Positions 18,059 through 27,585 of a stretch of 64,000 nt of DNA are shown here, piece by piece. Under the pieces are notes generated by a model. The model searched no databases. It saw only the letters and a program-made list of their open reading frames with translations, and was not told the DNA's origin. A program made the translations under genes and the position numbers. This stretch comes from JALYXV01 sp963733505 (GTDB lineage Bacteria; Actinomycetota; Acidimicrobiia; Acidimicrobiales; Palsa-688), in the NCBI GenBank assembly GCA_963733505.1, contig CAVTDW010000001.1:1-64000 (forward strand), in the 5' to 3' direction. The stretch's first letter is position 1. Each line of letters opens with the position of its first letter.

Positions 18059-21000
18059 TTAACCGGCGGTGAACGTCACCTCGACGTAGGTCCAGTTGGC
18101 GCCGTCGTTGGTCAACAACCGGGCGTACAGCGCGCCGCCGGCCGGAAGTGGGGGAAGGGCCGAGAAGCTGGTCTGGCCGGCGGGGAGGCTGCCGGTGTTG
18201 AGTAGGTCCGTTCCCCCTTCGGAGGTGCCGATGGTGAGCCAGTAGTTGGTCGCCCAGGGGACCCGCGACCAGCTGAAGGGCCGGTCGCTGCCGACGCCGG
18301 TCTGGCCCTGTAGCGGCCACGTAAAGGCGGGCTGGTTGGACGCAGCCCCGAAGGTGACGTCGGCGTGGCTCCACTGGCCGTTGACCGAGCTGTAGATGCG
18401 GGCCCACAACGGCCGCCCCGACGGTATCGATGGCACCTGGTAAGTGGTCTGGCCGGCCGCCAGCGGGCCGCTGTTGACCACATCGTCGGATCCCCGGGCG
18501 GTTCCCACCGTGAGGCAGTACTCGCTGGCTCCGGGAACCGGCGCCCAGCTGAACGGCTTCGAGGGGTCGATCTGGGCCTGGTCGGTCGGGAAGATGAAGA
18601 CCGGCTGGCTCCGCGGCGCCACCGGCGCCACCGGCGCTACCGGCGCGGCGGCCGTGACCGGCGCCGATGGAGCCACCGGGGCGGCGGGAGTCGGAGTCGG
18701 CGGGGGCGGGGGCGGGGGCCACGTGGCACGGCCCGCCCCGGACGCCCCGGGCGCCCCGGGCGCGGGTGTCGTCGGCGCGGAGCGTTGGCGCGGGAGCCGC
18801 GAGGACCGGCGACGACGGCTGAACCTCGGTCGGCGCATTCCACGCCGGGCCCGAGGGCGCCCCGGCCCAACCGCTCGCCCCGCCGGCTCCGTCGACCGCA
18901 GCCCCCACCCCGACGGTCACGCCGATCGGTGCCGCTCCTGGGGGCGAAGCTTCGAGCGGGTTCACCTTGCGCTTCGAATAGGCAATGGCGCAGATGAGCA
19001 CCACGAGGCCGAGCCCTGCGATGACGTATCCCGCCCCGCTCGGTCGGGTCCGCAGCGAGCCCCGGCCAAGGGAGATGACGGCGGGCAGGATCAGCAGGCT
19101 GACCAGGTTCATGACCTTGATCAGGGGATTCAGGGCCGGACCGGCGGTGTCCTTGAACGGGTCGCCGACGGTGTCGCCGATGACCGCCGCCTTGTGGGAT
19201 TCGGACCCCTTGCCTCCCTCATTGCCGTCTTCGATGTACTTCTTGGCGTTGTCCCAGGCCCCGCCCGAGTTCGACAGGAAGTTGGCCATGAGCTGGCCCG
19301 TCAGGATGACGGCGGCGAGGAACGCACCGAGGGCCAGGTAGCCGATGCCGAAGCCGATGATCACCGGCGAGAGGACTGCGAGCAGGGCGGGCGTGACCAG
19401 TTCCCGCAGTGCCGAGGTGGTGCAGATGTCGATGACCCGTCCGTACTCGGGCTTCTCGGTGTAGTCCATGATTCCCGGGTGCTCCCGGAACTGGCGCCGA
19501 ACCTCCTCGACAACGGTCCCCGCGGTGCGGCCCACCGCCCGGATGGCGAGGGAGCTGAACATGAATGCGATCGACCCACCGATCAGCAACCCGATGAACG
19601 TCTTGGGGTCGGCCACGTTGACCGGGACCGCCTTGAACAGCTCCGAGCCCTTGAGCCCGAGGGCGCGCAGCGCCGGGACCTGGTCGCCGATCGTCTCGAT
19701 GAAGCTGGAGAAGAGCGCGACCGACGCGATCACCGCGGAACCGATGGCGAAGCCCTTGGTGACGGCCTTGGTGGTGTTGCCCACCGCGTCCAGGCTGACC
19801 ATGATGCGCTCCGGCTCGCCCTCGAACTCCCCCGACATCTCGGCGATGCCCGCCGCATTGTCCGAGACCGGGCCGAAGGTGTCTTCGGAGACGACGACGC
19901 CGGTCGTGGCCAGCATGCCCATGCCCGTGAGGGCGACCAGGTAGAACGTGAACTCGATGTTGCCGCCCGAGATGGCCACGGCCACCCCGATGGTGATGGC
20001 GATGAGGATGACGGCATACACGCTCGACTCGAGGCCGGACGCGATGCCCGAGAGGACCACCGTGGCGGGGCCGGTCCGGCTGGCCTCGGCGATATCGCGC
20101 ACCGGGGTGCGCTCGGTGGAGGTGAAATACTCGGTCAGCCGCGACAGCAGCTGCGCCAGGATCAGGCCGGCCGTGACGGCGCCGAACACCTTCCAGCCCT
20201 CGTTGCCGTGCTTGTTGCCCACGTAGAAGATGGCAACGAAGAAGGTCAGTATCACCGTCAGGATCCCCGCCGCGAAGAAGCCCCGGTTGATGGGCGCCAT
20301 GGCGGACTTGTCCTTGTCGGTGGCCTTGACCGCGAAGACGCCGACGATCGAGCACAAGACGCCGAGGGCCCGGGCGACGACCGGGAAGATCAGGCCCAGG
20401 GCGGGGTTGGCGCCGATGGAACGGAAGGCGGCGACGCCCAGGATGATCGAGGCAACCAGGGTGACCTCGTAGGACTCGAAGAGGTCGGCGGCCATACCGG
20501 CACAGTCGCCGACGTTGTCGCCGACGTTGTCCGCGATGGTGGCGGCGTTGCGGGGGTCGTCCTCGGGGATTCCCGCCTCGACCTTGCCGACCAGGTCGGC
20601 ACCCACGTCGGCGGCCTTGGTGAAGATGCCGCCGCCGACGCGGAGGAACAGCGCCAGCAGGGAGCCGCCGAACCCGAAGCCGATCAGGATGGCCGACGAC
20701 GTGTTCTGGAAGATGATGATGATGAGAGTCGCCCCGATGAGACCCAGGCCGACGGTGAACATGCCGGCCACGCCACCGGTACGAAACGCCACCTTGAGGG
20801 CGGCGGGCAGGGACCCCCGCTTGGCGGCCGCGGCGGTGCGGACGTTGCCCTTGACCGCCAGGCTCATCCCGATGAAGCCGGTGAGGCCCGACATGAAGCA
20901 GCCCAGGAGGAACGCCAGGGTCCGGAACACGCCGGACTGGGCGTAGCTCAAGGCCACGGAGCCGTCGGGACGGACGACCTTGGTGGCGGTGAGGAAGACG

Positions 21001-21260
21001 AGGATCACCAGTGGCACCAGGATGATCCCGATGGTCTTGAACTGGCGGCGCAGGTAGGCCAGCGCCCCTTCCTCGATCGCCTTGGCGATCTCGATCATCT
21101 TCGGCGTCCCCTCGTCCTGAGCCAGGACGTCTTTCATCAGCACGAGGCCGACGCCGATGGCGAGCAGGGCGGTGATGGCCGAGAAGATGAGCCAGAACCA
21201 CTCACCCCCGTGGAGGTGGAATGACTGGTACCCCCCTTCCGCGGCGAGGATGCGAGTCAT
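18059..21260 (-). CDS. hppA: K+-independent H+-translocating membrane pyrophosphatase with C-terminal Ig-like repeats
   Basis: ATG 21260. The core (residues 1 to about 765) is a multi-spanning membrane pyrophosphatase that hydrolyses PPi and pumps protons. Substrate motifs are DVGADLVGKVEAG and ADNVGDNVGDCAGMAAD. GNTTKAVTKG has the Lys that marks K+-independent enzymes. Usual members end soon after the last helix (here AIAYSKRKVNPLEA). Here no stop follows: a Pro/Ala-rich linker comes next, with a frame change near 18785, then two repeats of about 85 residues with the pattern PFSW--V--A--Y-LT-GT (PFSWAPVPGASEYCLTVGT; PFSWSRVPWATNYWLTIGT). The stop is at 18059. Its start overlaps the stop of the dtxR-type gene by four bases. 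Whether core and repeats form one polypeptide depends on the frame change. Confidence 0.85.
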
Positions 21261-22030
21261 AGTGCCTGTTCCTTCCTGTGGTCAGGGTCGGTGCCCGAGG
21301 CAATGGTTTGCTTGGTGGCGCGCCGGGTCTTCCTCACGAAAATCTGCTCGGCCACACGCTCGCCGAGGGTGCGGTCATGGCCGTCGACTCGGAGGACGAT
21401 CGGGCCGTCAAAGGGGTGTTTCTCCCGTACTTCGACCTCCACGCCGGGGCGAACGCCCAGCGTGTCGAGGAACGTGATCATTTCCTGGTCGGTCGACCCC
21501 GACATGGCGACGACGGCGGTGTCGCCCGGTTCCAAGGCGTACAGCGACGGCATGGCAGGGATGTCACTGACCTCGGGTTCGGGGATGGGAAAGCCGTGAG
21601 GGCAGGTCGATGGGCGGTGGAGGGCGACGAACAACCGGTCCTCGACCTCCTGGGGCAAATCGTGCTCGAAGCTCGGTGCCAGGCGGTCGGCCTCGTTCCA
21701 GGCGTATCCCAGCATGTCGGACAGGAATCGCTCGACGATGCGGTGGCGACGGATGACCGACACGGCAATCCGGCGCCCACCTGCGGTGAGCTCCACTCCC
21801 CGGTACGGGGTGTAGTCGACAAGGCCGCGATCAGCCAGCCGTTTCACGACCGAGGTCATGGTTCCGGGGGTCACGCCGAGCCGATCCGCCAAGTCGCCGG
21901 TATGAGCCGAGAGACCGGCCCCTTGCCCGGAGGTCAGGCGATAGATCGACTTCAGCGTCTCGCGTTCGGATTTCGTGATCAGCGCTATCCATGAGTTTGG
22001 CCGACGAAATCTTAGGTTTCGGACGACCAA
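21257..22030 (-). CDS. DtxR/MntR-type metal-dependent repressor
   Basis: A winged-helix metalloregulator of about 230-257 residues. The HTH is TGDLADRLGVTPGTMTSVVKRLADRGLV. The dimerisation/metal region has FEHDLPQEVEDRL and the family mark STCPHGFPIP. The C-terminal SH3/FeoA-like domain runs from LEPGDTAVVAM to ERVAEQIFV. The position three residues before Glu-His in FEH is Pro, where DtxR has Cys and MntR Glu, so metal choice is unclear. The listed start is TTG 22030, but a good promoter overlaps it; no ATG or GTG exists in frame before ITKSERETLKS, so the true start is unsure (a base slip near 21990 is possible). Coupled by overlap to hppA downstream. Confidence 0.85.
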   Translation of the reverse strand: MVVRNLRFRRPNSWIALITKSERETLKSIYRLTSGQGAGLSAHTGDLADRLGVTPGTMTSVVKRLADRGLVDYTPYRGVELTAGGRRIAVSVIRRHRIVERFLSDMLGYAWNEADRLAPSFEHDLPQEVEDRLFVALHRPSTCPHGFPIPEPEVSDIPAMPSLYALEPGDTAVVAMSGSTDQEMITFLDTLGVRPGVEVEVREKHPFDGPIVLRVDGHDRTLGERVAEQIFVRKTRRATKQTIASGTDPDHRKEQAL

Positions 22031-22038
22031 AATGTCAA
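21996..22038 (-). promoter_or_regulatory. Promoter and candidate operator of the dtxR-type gene
   Basis: On the minus strand TTGACA (22038-22033), an 18-base spacer and TAAGAT (22014-22009). An inverted repeat TTTGGTCG (22031-22024) with CGGCCAAA (22003-21996), one mismatch, flanks the -10 region, fitting autoregulation by the downstream repressor. Confidence 0.6.
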
Positions 22039-22090
22039 GCCCTACACGGCCTGACCAAGGGGCCCTAAGTCGCAGTCCCGGTCCGTGCGT

Positions 22091-22582
22091 TCAGCCCTCG
22101 GTGAGCGTCTCGTCGGAGCCGAACTCCTCGGGCGGGTGCAGGTCCAACGGCTCGCCGTAGACGGTCATGCGCACCGACGTGCCGCCGGGCGTCGAGACGA
22201 ACTGCACGTCATCGACCAGCGTGCGGATGAGCGGGATGCCGAGCCCGCGCTCGAAGTTGAGTCGCTCGGGATCGGTCACCGGGGGATGCGTCGGCAGGTC
22301 GTCGGGGTCGAACCCGGGACCATTGTCGGCGACGTCGACCTCTAGCTTCTCGTCGTCGTCTTGGACCAGAATCCGCACTCGTCCGTCGTTCCCGTCCTCG
22401 TCGACGTTGGACCCATACGCCTCAATCGCGTTGGTGCATGCCTCCGACACGGCCAGCTTGAGATCGTCGATGCGGTCGTCGGGCAGGTTCCGCCTCGACG
22501 AGGCAATCGACGAGACGACCAGCCGGGCGATGGCGATGTATTCCGGACTGGCCGGGATCTCGAGTTCGAGGATCGTCTCCAT
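22091..22582 (-). CDS. RsbW-like anti-sigma factor / serine kinase (HATPase_c)
   Basis: A 163-residue GHKL ATPase. The N box is DDLKLAVSEACTNAIEAYG, followed by VDVADNGPGFDPDDLP (G1) and FERGLGIPLIRTLVDDVQF (G2). Such proteins bind a sigma factor or phosphorylate an anti-sigma antagonist. The next gene upstream on the same strand codes for a STAS antagonist, 22 bases away, so the pair probably forms a partner-switching module. The target sigma factor is not in the immediate neighbourhood. The C terminus has an acidic tail (EEFGSDETLTEG). Confidence 0.9.
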   Translation of the reverse strand: METILELEIPASPEYIAIARLVVSSIASSRRNLPDDRIDDLKLAVSEACTNAIEAYGSNVDEDGNDGRVRILVQDDDEKLEVDVADNGPGFDPDDLPTHPPVTDPERLNFERGLGIPLIRTLVDDVQFVSTPGGTSVRMTVYGEPLDLHPPEEFGSDETLTEG

Positions 22583-22604
22583 GGGGCAGGGGCGCGACGC
22601 CGTG

Positions 22605-22943
22605 CTAACCGGCGGCCGCGGCCTCGACCGAGTCGTGGATGGCGAAGACCTTCGTCAAACCGGTGATCTCGAACACCTTGAGGATCCGCTGCTGGGTGCA
22701 CACCAGGCCCAGATCTCCGTCGTGGCTGCGCAACCGCTTGAGACCGCCCACCAGCACGCCGAGCCCGGTGGAGTCGAGGAAGTCGACCCCTTCGAGGTCG
22801 ACGATGATCTGGTGTTTGCCCTGGCTGACCAGCTCCACCAGCTTCTCCCGCAGTCGGGGTGCGGTGTAGACGTCCACTTCACCCTTCACCGCCAAGACGG
22901 TGTAAGGGGGGTGGCTGTCGTCTACCGCGAGACCAAGATCCAT
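22605..22943 (-). CDS. STAS-domain anti-sigma factor antagonist
   Basis: 112 residues from ATG 22943 (MDLGLAVDD). It has the STAS motif DLEGVDFLDSTGLGVLVGG, where the Ser of DSTG is the expected phosphorylation site, and VKGEVDVYTAPRLREKL ahead of it. The product should bind the neighbouring RsbW-like kinase when unphosphorylated. It lies between phoU and the kinase gene on the minus strand. A longer start at 22979 would add a Gly/Arg-rich segment not typical of the family. Confidence 0.92.
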   Translation of the reverse strand: MDLGLAVDDSHPPYTVLAVKGEVDVYTAPRLREKLVELVSQGKHQIIVDLEGVDFLDSTGLGVLVGGLKRLRSHDGDLGLVCTQQRILKVFEITGLTKVFAIHDSVEAAAAG

Positions 22944-22994
22944 CCGCTGCTGTCCTCCTCGACCCGATTCGGAGTACAAACTACCGCGCCGCGG

Positions 22995-23666
22995 TCAACC
23001 GTCCTCACCCGCGAGGTAGCGGATGCGGTTGGCAACGTTGACGGCGTGGTCCCCGAGGCGCTCGTAGAAGCGAGCGACCAGCGCCATGTCCATGGCGACG
23101 GGCACCCGGGTCTTCCCCGACGCCAGCTCGGCGGTCAGGTTGGCATGCAAGTCATCCATCTCTTCGTCACGGACGTCGAGGCGCCGGTGGCACAACGGGT
23201 CGCGCTCGAACCAGGCGTCGGAGGCGGTGCGCCACATCTCCACCCCGACGGTCCCCATCTGGGCGATCAGTCCCCGGGTGCGGGGCGTGAGGTCGTCGGC
23301 CAGACCCGGCAGCGCCCGGCGTGCGATGTGTTCGACCAGGTCGTGGCTGCGCTCGAGTTCGGGCACGATGCGCAGTACGGACAGGAGAAAGCGCAGGTCG
23401 GTGGCCACCGGGTTCTGCAGGGCCAGCTCCTGGTTGACGAGATGCTCGATGTCTCGATACAGCGAGTCGATGAGGCTGTCACGCTCGACCACCAGGCGGG
23501 CCGCATCCCGGTCGCCGGAGAGCAGGGCGTCGGTGGCGGCGGCGATCCCCTCGCCGACCAGCGCGAAGAGTTGCACCATTTTTTCGTTGATCTCGTCCAG
23601 CTTGCGGTGGTAACGCTGGCGCAGCTCGGTCGCCCTCGATTCCATCGCCGAGCCATAGCTGGTCAT
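22995..23666 (-). CDS. phoU: PhoU-type phosphate regulator
   Basis: A 223-residue all-helical protein with two PhoU repeats. Repeat 1 has RLVVERDSLIDSLYRDIEHLV and repeat 2 LDVRDEEMDDLHANLTAEL; both contain the E/D-x-x-x-D metal-binding pattern. The end MALVARFYERLGDHAVNVANRIRYLA is characteristic. PhoU links the Pst phosphate transporter to the PhoR/PhoB system and prevents excess phosphate uptake. No pst genes lie in the window. ATG 23666 is used; the second Met (MESRATEL) is also possible. Confidence 0.93.
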   Translation of the reverse strand: MTSYGSAMESRATELRQRYHRKLDEINEKMVQLFALVGEGIAAATDALLSGDRDAARLVVERDSLIDSLYRDIEHLVNQELALQNPVATDLRFLLSVLRIVPELERSHDLVEHIARRALPGLADDLTPRTRGLIAQMGTVGVEMWRTASDAWFERDPLCHRRLDVRDEEMDDLHANLTAELASGKTRVPVAMDMALVARFYERLGDHAVNVANRIRYLAGEDG

Positions 23667-23795
23667 GGGGCCAGGGTACCCATCTGCGACGCGGGCGAAC
23701 CGGGACAGGCGCCGGCGCTGTCAATCGTCACCAGCCCAGAGCGCCCGGGCCCAGGCGCCACCGGGCCACCTCGTCCGGCGCCTGACCACATCGCC

Positions 23796-25015
23796 TCAGG
23801 CCTCGGGTTCGAGGACCTCTAGCGTGCCCGCTCGGCGGACCTCGGAGCGCAGCCACAGCCCGTGCAAGGCGATGACCGCGATCAGGAACCCGGCTCCGAC
23901 CACCGCGATGGTTCCGACCGATGACTTGCCCTTCTTGGGCACGATCGGGGCGGCGATCGATCCAGGATCCTCGGCGGGCACCGTGGTCGACGGCTGCTGC
24001 CCGTAGGGCAGCGTCGGCGCGAACGGCCACCGCCGGCTTCGGGCCCGACCGCCGCCTGGGGCGTGGTGCCGGGCGTGGCCTTGAAGGTCCCGGTGCTGCT
24101 TCCGCCGGCCGGCTTGGCGCCCCCAGGCTTGGCGGTGAGGCCGGGCTGGGTCAGCGGCGGGAGGGTTCCCCCGCGAATGGTCGTGGTTGTCGTCGCCGGC
24201 GGCCCCACGACGGTGACCGACTTGGTCGCAGGGCTTGGGGTGCTGGCTACCTGCGACTTCGGGTCGTAGTCGGCCCCGTACCGGTAGGCGACGACGCGGT
24301 AGGCAAAGCTCCCCCCGCCCGAGGTGCTGTCGGTGCACGAGAACACGGTCGGCGTCGCGGTGTTGTTGCACGCCTCGGAGCCGTCGTTGCGCAACACCCG
24401 GTACGCGAACACATCAGGCTCGGGGCTCGGGGTCCAGGAGATCGCGACGCTGGACTTGTCCGTCGACAGGTCGGCCTTGACCCCACCGGGAACCGAGGGC
24501 GGATTGGCCAGTGTCGTGGACTTGGGTGCGGTAGTCGTGCCCTTACATGGAACGATGTTGAGCGGAACACAATCCTGGCCCGATGCAATCAGCTGATAGG
24601 TGCCGTTCAGCGCAAACCCGCTGGCCGCGGGCACCTTCAGTTCTGCCGGAAAGGGGTAGTTGCACGTTACCGGTCCGGTGCCCGTGCACGCTCCGCTGGT
24701 CAACTTGACCGAGGTCGGAATCGGGTGGGGCGCCGTACCGGGGACATTGCCTTGAGGGCTCCAGCTGACGGTGAGCGACAAGCTATTGGGGTCGACGGTT
24801 TCGAGACCGGCGTGGGGGTCGGTGTACACAACATGGACGCTGCCGTCGGCTGCCATGGGGTCGACCTCGATAACCGGTGCGCACGGGCTCGCCGAGCACG
24901 ATCCCGCCTCGGGTACGGCTGCGGCCGGCGCCGCCGAGAGGGCGGCGATCCCGAACGCACCCGCGCTGGCCGTCAGAAGCAGAGCCATGAGACTCCGGGG
25001 CCCGCGGGTGCGCAT
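23796..25015 (-). CDS. Secreted FN3-domain surface protein with C-terminal membrane anchor (one frame change)
   Basis: From ATG 25015 (MRTRGPRSLMALLL) there is a signal peptide cleaved near AAPAAA. The N-terminal half is beta-rich with paired Cys (GSCSASPCAPVIEVD, TSGACTGTGPVTCNYPF). A fibronectin type III-like domain spans about 200-290 (PPSVPGGVKADL, AISWTPSPEPDVFAYRVLRND). A Pro/Gly/Thr linker follows. Near 24030 the frame changes, and the expected end continues as YGQQPSTTVPAEDPGS, a Lys-rich spacer, a hydrophobic helix (IAVVGAGFLIAVIALHGLWL) and a short basic tail ending at 23796. It lies 3' of a class E sortase gene on the same strand but shows no obvious LPxTG/LAxTG motif. Role unknown; surface display is likely. 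Confidence 0.75.
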
Positions 25016-25038
25016 GTCCGAAATGGCCGGCAAGCGCC

Positions 25039-25698
25039 CTAGGCGCTTTGCGAGCTGAGCATGGTCGCCTGGACGATCAGCCGGTGGCTGGCCGACCCCT
25101 TGGGCGTACACGTCGTCAGGGTAAGCAGGTGGTCAGCCCCCTTGGGCGCGGCGGGAGTGGGCGGGGTCTTGATCACGCCGACGTCGTTCGGGAGGACCAC
25201 GAACGGCTTGGTGTCCACCTGGTAGGTACAGCTGCCGACGGGCGTGTCCAAGATGATCTGGTCGCCCACGTTGAGCTGGTCGACGTTGGCCAGGGGCTTG
25301 CCGTAGGTGGTGCGGTGGCCGGCGATGGCGACGTTGCCGACGTCGCACGGCAGGGGGTAGCCCGGGTAGTGCCCGGCGCCCGCCTTCAGGGCGTCAGCGG
25401 AGATGCCCTCCACCACCACTACGTCCACGCCGAGGGTCGGAATCCGCAGCCTGGTGAGGCTGTCGCCCTCCTTGAGCCGGTGATTCTGGTAGGCGTCTTT
25501 CAGTTGCGGACTGGCCAGCTGATTGCGCAGACGATGCTGCAGCTGATTGTGAACCCAGTTGGAATACAGCGGAAAGCCGAGCAGAACTACGGCCACCACG
25601 ATGAGCAACGCGGTGCCCCCGGTGAGGGTCCGCCTTGCCCAGCGCTTCGCTCGCAGAAACCCGATTAGTTTGTCCACAGCCTCACCACCTTCGGTCAT
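25039..25698 (-). CDS. Class E sortase
   Basis: 219 residues: a short cytoplasmic N terminus, one membrane helix (ALLIVVAVVLLGFPLY, about residues 30-45), then the sortase barrel. Catalytic His is in GNVAIAGHRTTYGKP, Cys in LTLTTCTPKGSASHRL, with the Arg just after it. The order and spacing (TLTTC, GHR) match actinobacterial class E enzymes, which join LAxTG-type proteins to the cell wall. The partner is not obvious: the neighbouring FN3 protein shares its strand and orientation but lacks a clear sorting signal. Confidence 0.93.
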   Translation of the reverse strand: MTEGGEAVDKLIGFLRAKRWARRTLTGGTALLIVVAVVLLGFPLYSNWVHNQLQHRLRNQLASPQLKDAYQNHRLKEGDSLTRLRIPTLGVDVVVVEGISADALKAGAGHYPGYPLPCDVGNVAIAGHRTTYGKPLANVDQLNVGDQIILDTPVGSCTYQVDTKPFVVLPNDVGVIKTPPTPAAPKGADHLLTLTTCTPKGSASHRLIVQATMLSSQSA

Positions 25699-25904
25699 GG
25701 CAGGATAGTCGGACCAAGTCGCGCTCCCCAGGCACCCTGGGCGCTCTTATCGGCGCGCGTTACGTGGCAGACGTCCCCCGTCGTGTTCCCACCCTGACAC
25801 AAACCGCCGAAGCGGTGGTTAAGCGGGACATAAATACCGGCCACGCGAAGCGCCCGAACCGCCCCGAAAGGGGCGATCCCTCCTCCCCCGTACACTGAAA
25901 AACA

Positions 25905-26846
25905 ATGGAGGCGGCCTTCTTCGACTTGGACAAGACCGTGATCGCCAAGGCGTCAATCGTGGCCTTCGGTGGCCGCTTCTACCGCGAAGGCCTCATCTCA
26001 CGCCGCTCGCTCGTGCGCGGCCTATGGGCCCAGTTGATCTATCTCCACCTGGGGGCCAGCGAGGAGAAGCTGGGCCGCATCCGGGAGTCGACCCTGACGC
26101 TCACCAGGGGCTGGGAACAGCGACGCGTCCAGGCGATCGTCGCCGACACCCTCACCGCGGTCATCGAACCGATCATCTATGCCGAGGCGCTCGACCTGAT
26201 CGAGTTGCACCGGGCGGCGGGCCGCCGGGTCTACATCATCTCGGCTTCGCCGGCAGAGATCGTCGAGCCGCTGGGCCGCTTCCTCGGCGTCGACAGCGTC
26301 ATTGCCAGCCAGGCCCGGGTCGACGAGCACGGCCGCTACACCGGGGAGATGGAGGTCTATGCCTACGGTCCGTACAAGGCCGACCTGATCCGGGCCGCGG
26401 CGGCCGCCGACGGCGTCGACCTCGACGGGTCCTTCGCCTATTCGGACTCCTACACCGACCTCCCCATGCTCGAAGTCGTCGGCCATCCGGTGGTGGTCAA
26501 CCCCGACCGGGTGCTGGCGAAGGTGGCGCGCGAGCGCGACTGGATGGTGCGCCAGTTCGTCCGGCCGGTTCGATTGCGCGACCGAGTGCCGGTGACGCCC
26601 GTGCGGGCCACCGCGGCCGCCGGCATCTCGGTTGGGCTGGCCGCGGCGGCGCTCACCGTCTGGCGGGCCCGGGTGCGGCAGCGTGTCGCCCCGCCCGTAC
26701 CGCCGGCGGGCTGGGAACGACTGAATGGGTTCTGGAGGGGTCAGCCGGTCCGGAGCTTGCGGACGGCGAAGACCGAAAGACCCACGAGCGCAGCCAAAAG
26801 GAGCAGCTTCTTCATGGCTGTCCACCGTACCCGACCATCACGGTGA
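25905..26846 (+). CDS. HAD-IB family phosphatase
   Basis: A 313-residue haloacid-dehalogenase hydrolase. Motif I is FFDLDKTVI (nucleophile Asp and DxD), motif II IISASP, the Lys YGPYKADLI, and motif IV SYSDSYTDLPML. Subfamily IB includes SerB and related phosphatases; this one resembles those with a C-terminal membrane segment (AAAGISVGLAAAALTVW). An Arg-rich tail follows, which may be a sequence slip, since relatives end soon after the helix. Substrate unknown; a lysophospholipid or phosphoserine-like phosphate is possible. Divergent from the sortase gene. Confidence 0.88.
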   Translation: MEAAFFDLDKTVIAKASIVAFGGRFYREGLISRRSLVRGLWAQLIYLHLGASEEKLGRIRESTLTLTRGWEQRRVQAIVADTLTAVIEPIIYAEALDLIELHRAAGRRVYIISASPAEIVEPLGRFLGVDSVIASQARVDEHGRYTGEMEVYAYGPYKADLIRAAAAADGVDLDGSFAYSDSYTDLPMLEVVGHPVVVNPDRVLAKVARERDWMVRQFVRPVRLRDRVPVTPVRATAAAGISVGLAAAALTVWRARVRQRVAPPVPPAGWERLNGFWRGQPVRSLRTAKTERPTSAAKRSSFFMAVHRTRPSR

Positions 26847-26849
26847 GGG

Positions 26850-26897
26850 TCAGACGTCGATGAGCTCAGACGTCGATGAGCTCAGACGTCGATGAGC
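26850..26897. repeat. 16-bp tandem repeat, three copies
   Basis: TCAGACGTCGATGAGC occurs three times without spacing (26850, 26866, 26882). Read on the minus strand, each unit codes for the last residues and stop of the adjacent gene (LIDV-stop). Confidence 0.95.
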
Positions 26898-27409
26898 AGG
26901 GTCTCCAGACGCGCCTGCTGCGCCGAGGCGCGTTCGACATCGCCCGGCGTGGCCAGGAGCCCCTGGATCAGGAGTTCGCCGTCGCGCCAGTCGGCCAGGT
27001 CGTCGGCCAGTACCAAGCGCAGCGCTCGGATGGTCGGACCGTCGGTCACCGCCGATGCCCCCTCGAGGTGGCGCTGGTAGGTCGCGACCAGGCGGGGGAG
27101 CAGCACCCGGTACACGCCGACCAGCTTGTCGATCGTGCTTGCCGACGACCGCAGCCCGGTCATGAACGCCTCCACGTTCGGCCCCGAGGCCACCACGAAC
27201 TGTTCCGCTTCGAGTTCCCGCAGCTCGGGCAGCCGTTCCCGCCACAGCGAGGCGTGCCAGGCGTGATGGTGGCTGTCAGCCGCCAGCTGCAGCTTGACCT
27301 CGGGCTCGGCGACGGCCGGCACCCAGGCCCCGAGGGTCTCGAAGAGTCGCTCCTCCAGCCAGGCGTAGCCGCCGACCACTCGTGCCGCGTCGGCGAGCAA
27401 GGTGGTCAT
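26882..27409 (-). CDS. Hypothetical all-helical protein
   Basis: 175 residues from ATG 27409 (MTTLLADAARVVGGY). It is helix-rich with a His cluster (LAADSHHHAWHASLW) and two negatively charged helical segments, a layout like ferritin-like/oxidoreductase four-helix proteins, but the metal ligands cannot be fixed by eye. It ends in LETLLIDV followed by stop, where the 16-bp tandem repeat starts. No operon partner with known function; the next minus-strand gene (DUF3237) begins about 180 bases upstream. Confidence 0.7.
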   Translation of the reverse strand: MTTLLADAARVVGGYAWLEERLFETLGAWVPAVAEPEVKLQLAADSHHHAWHASLWRERLPELRELEAEQFVVASGPNVEAFMTGLRSSASTIDKLVGVYRVLLPRLVATYQRHLEGASAVTDGPTIRALRLVLADDLADWRDGELLIQGLLATPGDVERASAQQARLETLLIDV

Positions 27410-27585
27410 GTCGACAGAACGCCGGGCAGTTCGGCGGTGGAGCGCCCCATCGGGGATGCGGGCCGAGCGATGTACGCCACCTCCTCGAACTCCGGCAACG
27501 GGCTGGCAACGGGACCGGGGAGGCCTTTTCCCCCCTCCGCCTCTGGAAGATCGATGCGATCGTACCGCCGGGCCAGTTTCCTGGC

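Noticed and set aside
16134..18062. 642-codon plus-strand frame opposite to topA and over dedA
   Set aside because: The dedA frame and topA frame both carry strong family motifs; this one does not.
18444..21224. 926-codon open frame opposite to hppA
   Set aside because: Hydrophilic, Asp/Gly/Gln/Arg-rich mirror of a high-GC membrane protein gene. The other strand codes for a complete, motif-rich enzyme.
23929..25042. Arg/Gly-rich plus-strand frame opposite to the FN3 protein gene
   Set aside because: No family pattern; the minus strand has a signal peptide, FN3 domain and membrane anchor.
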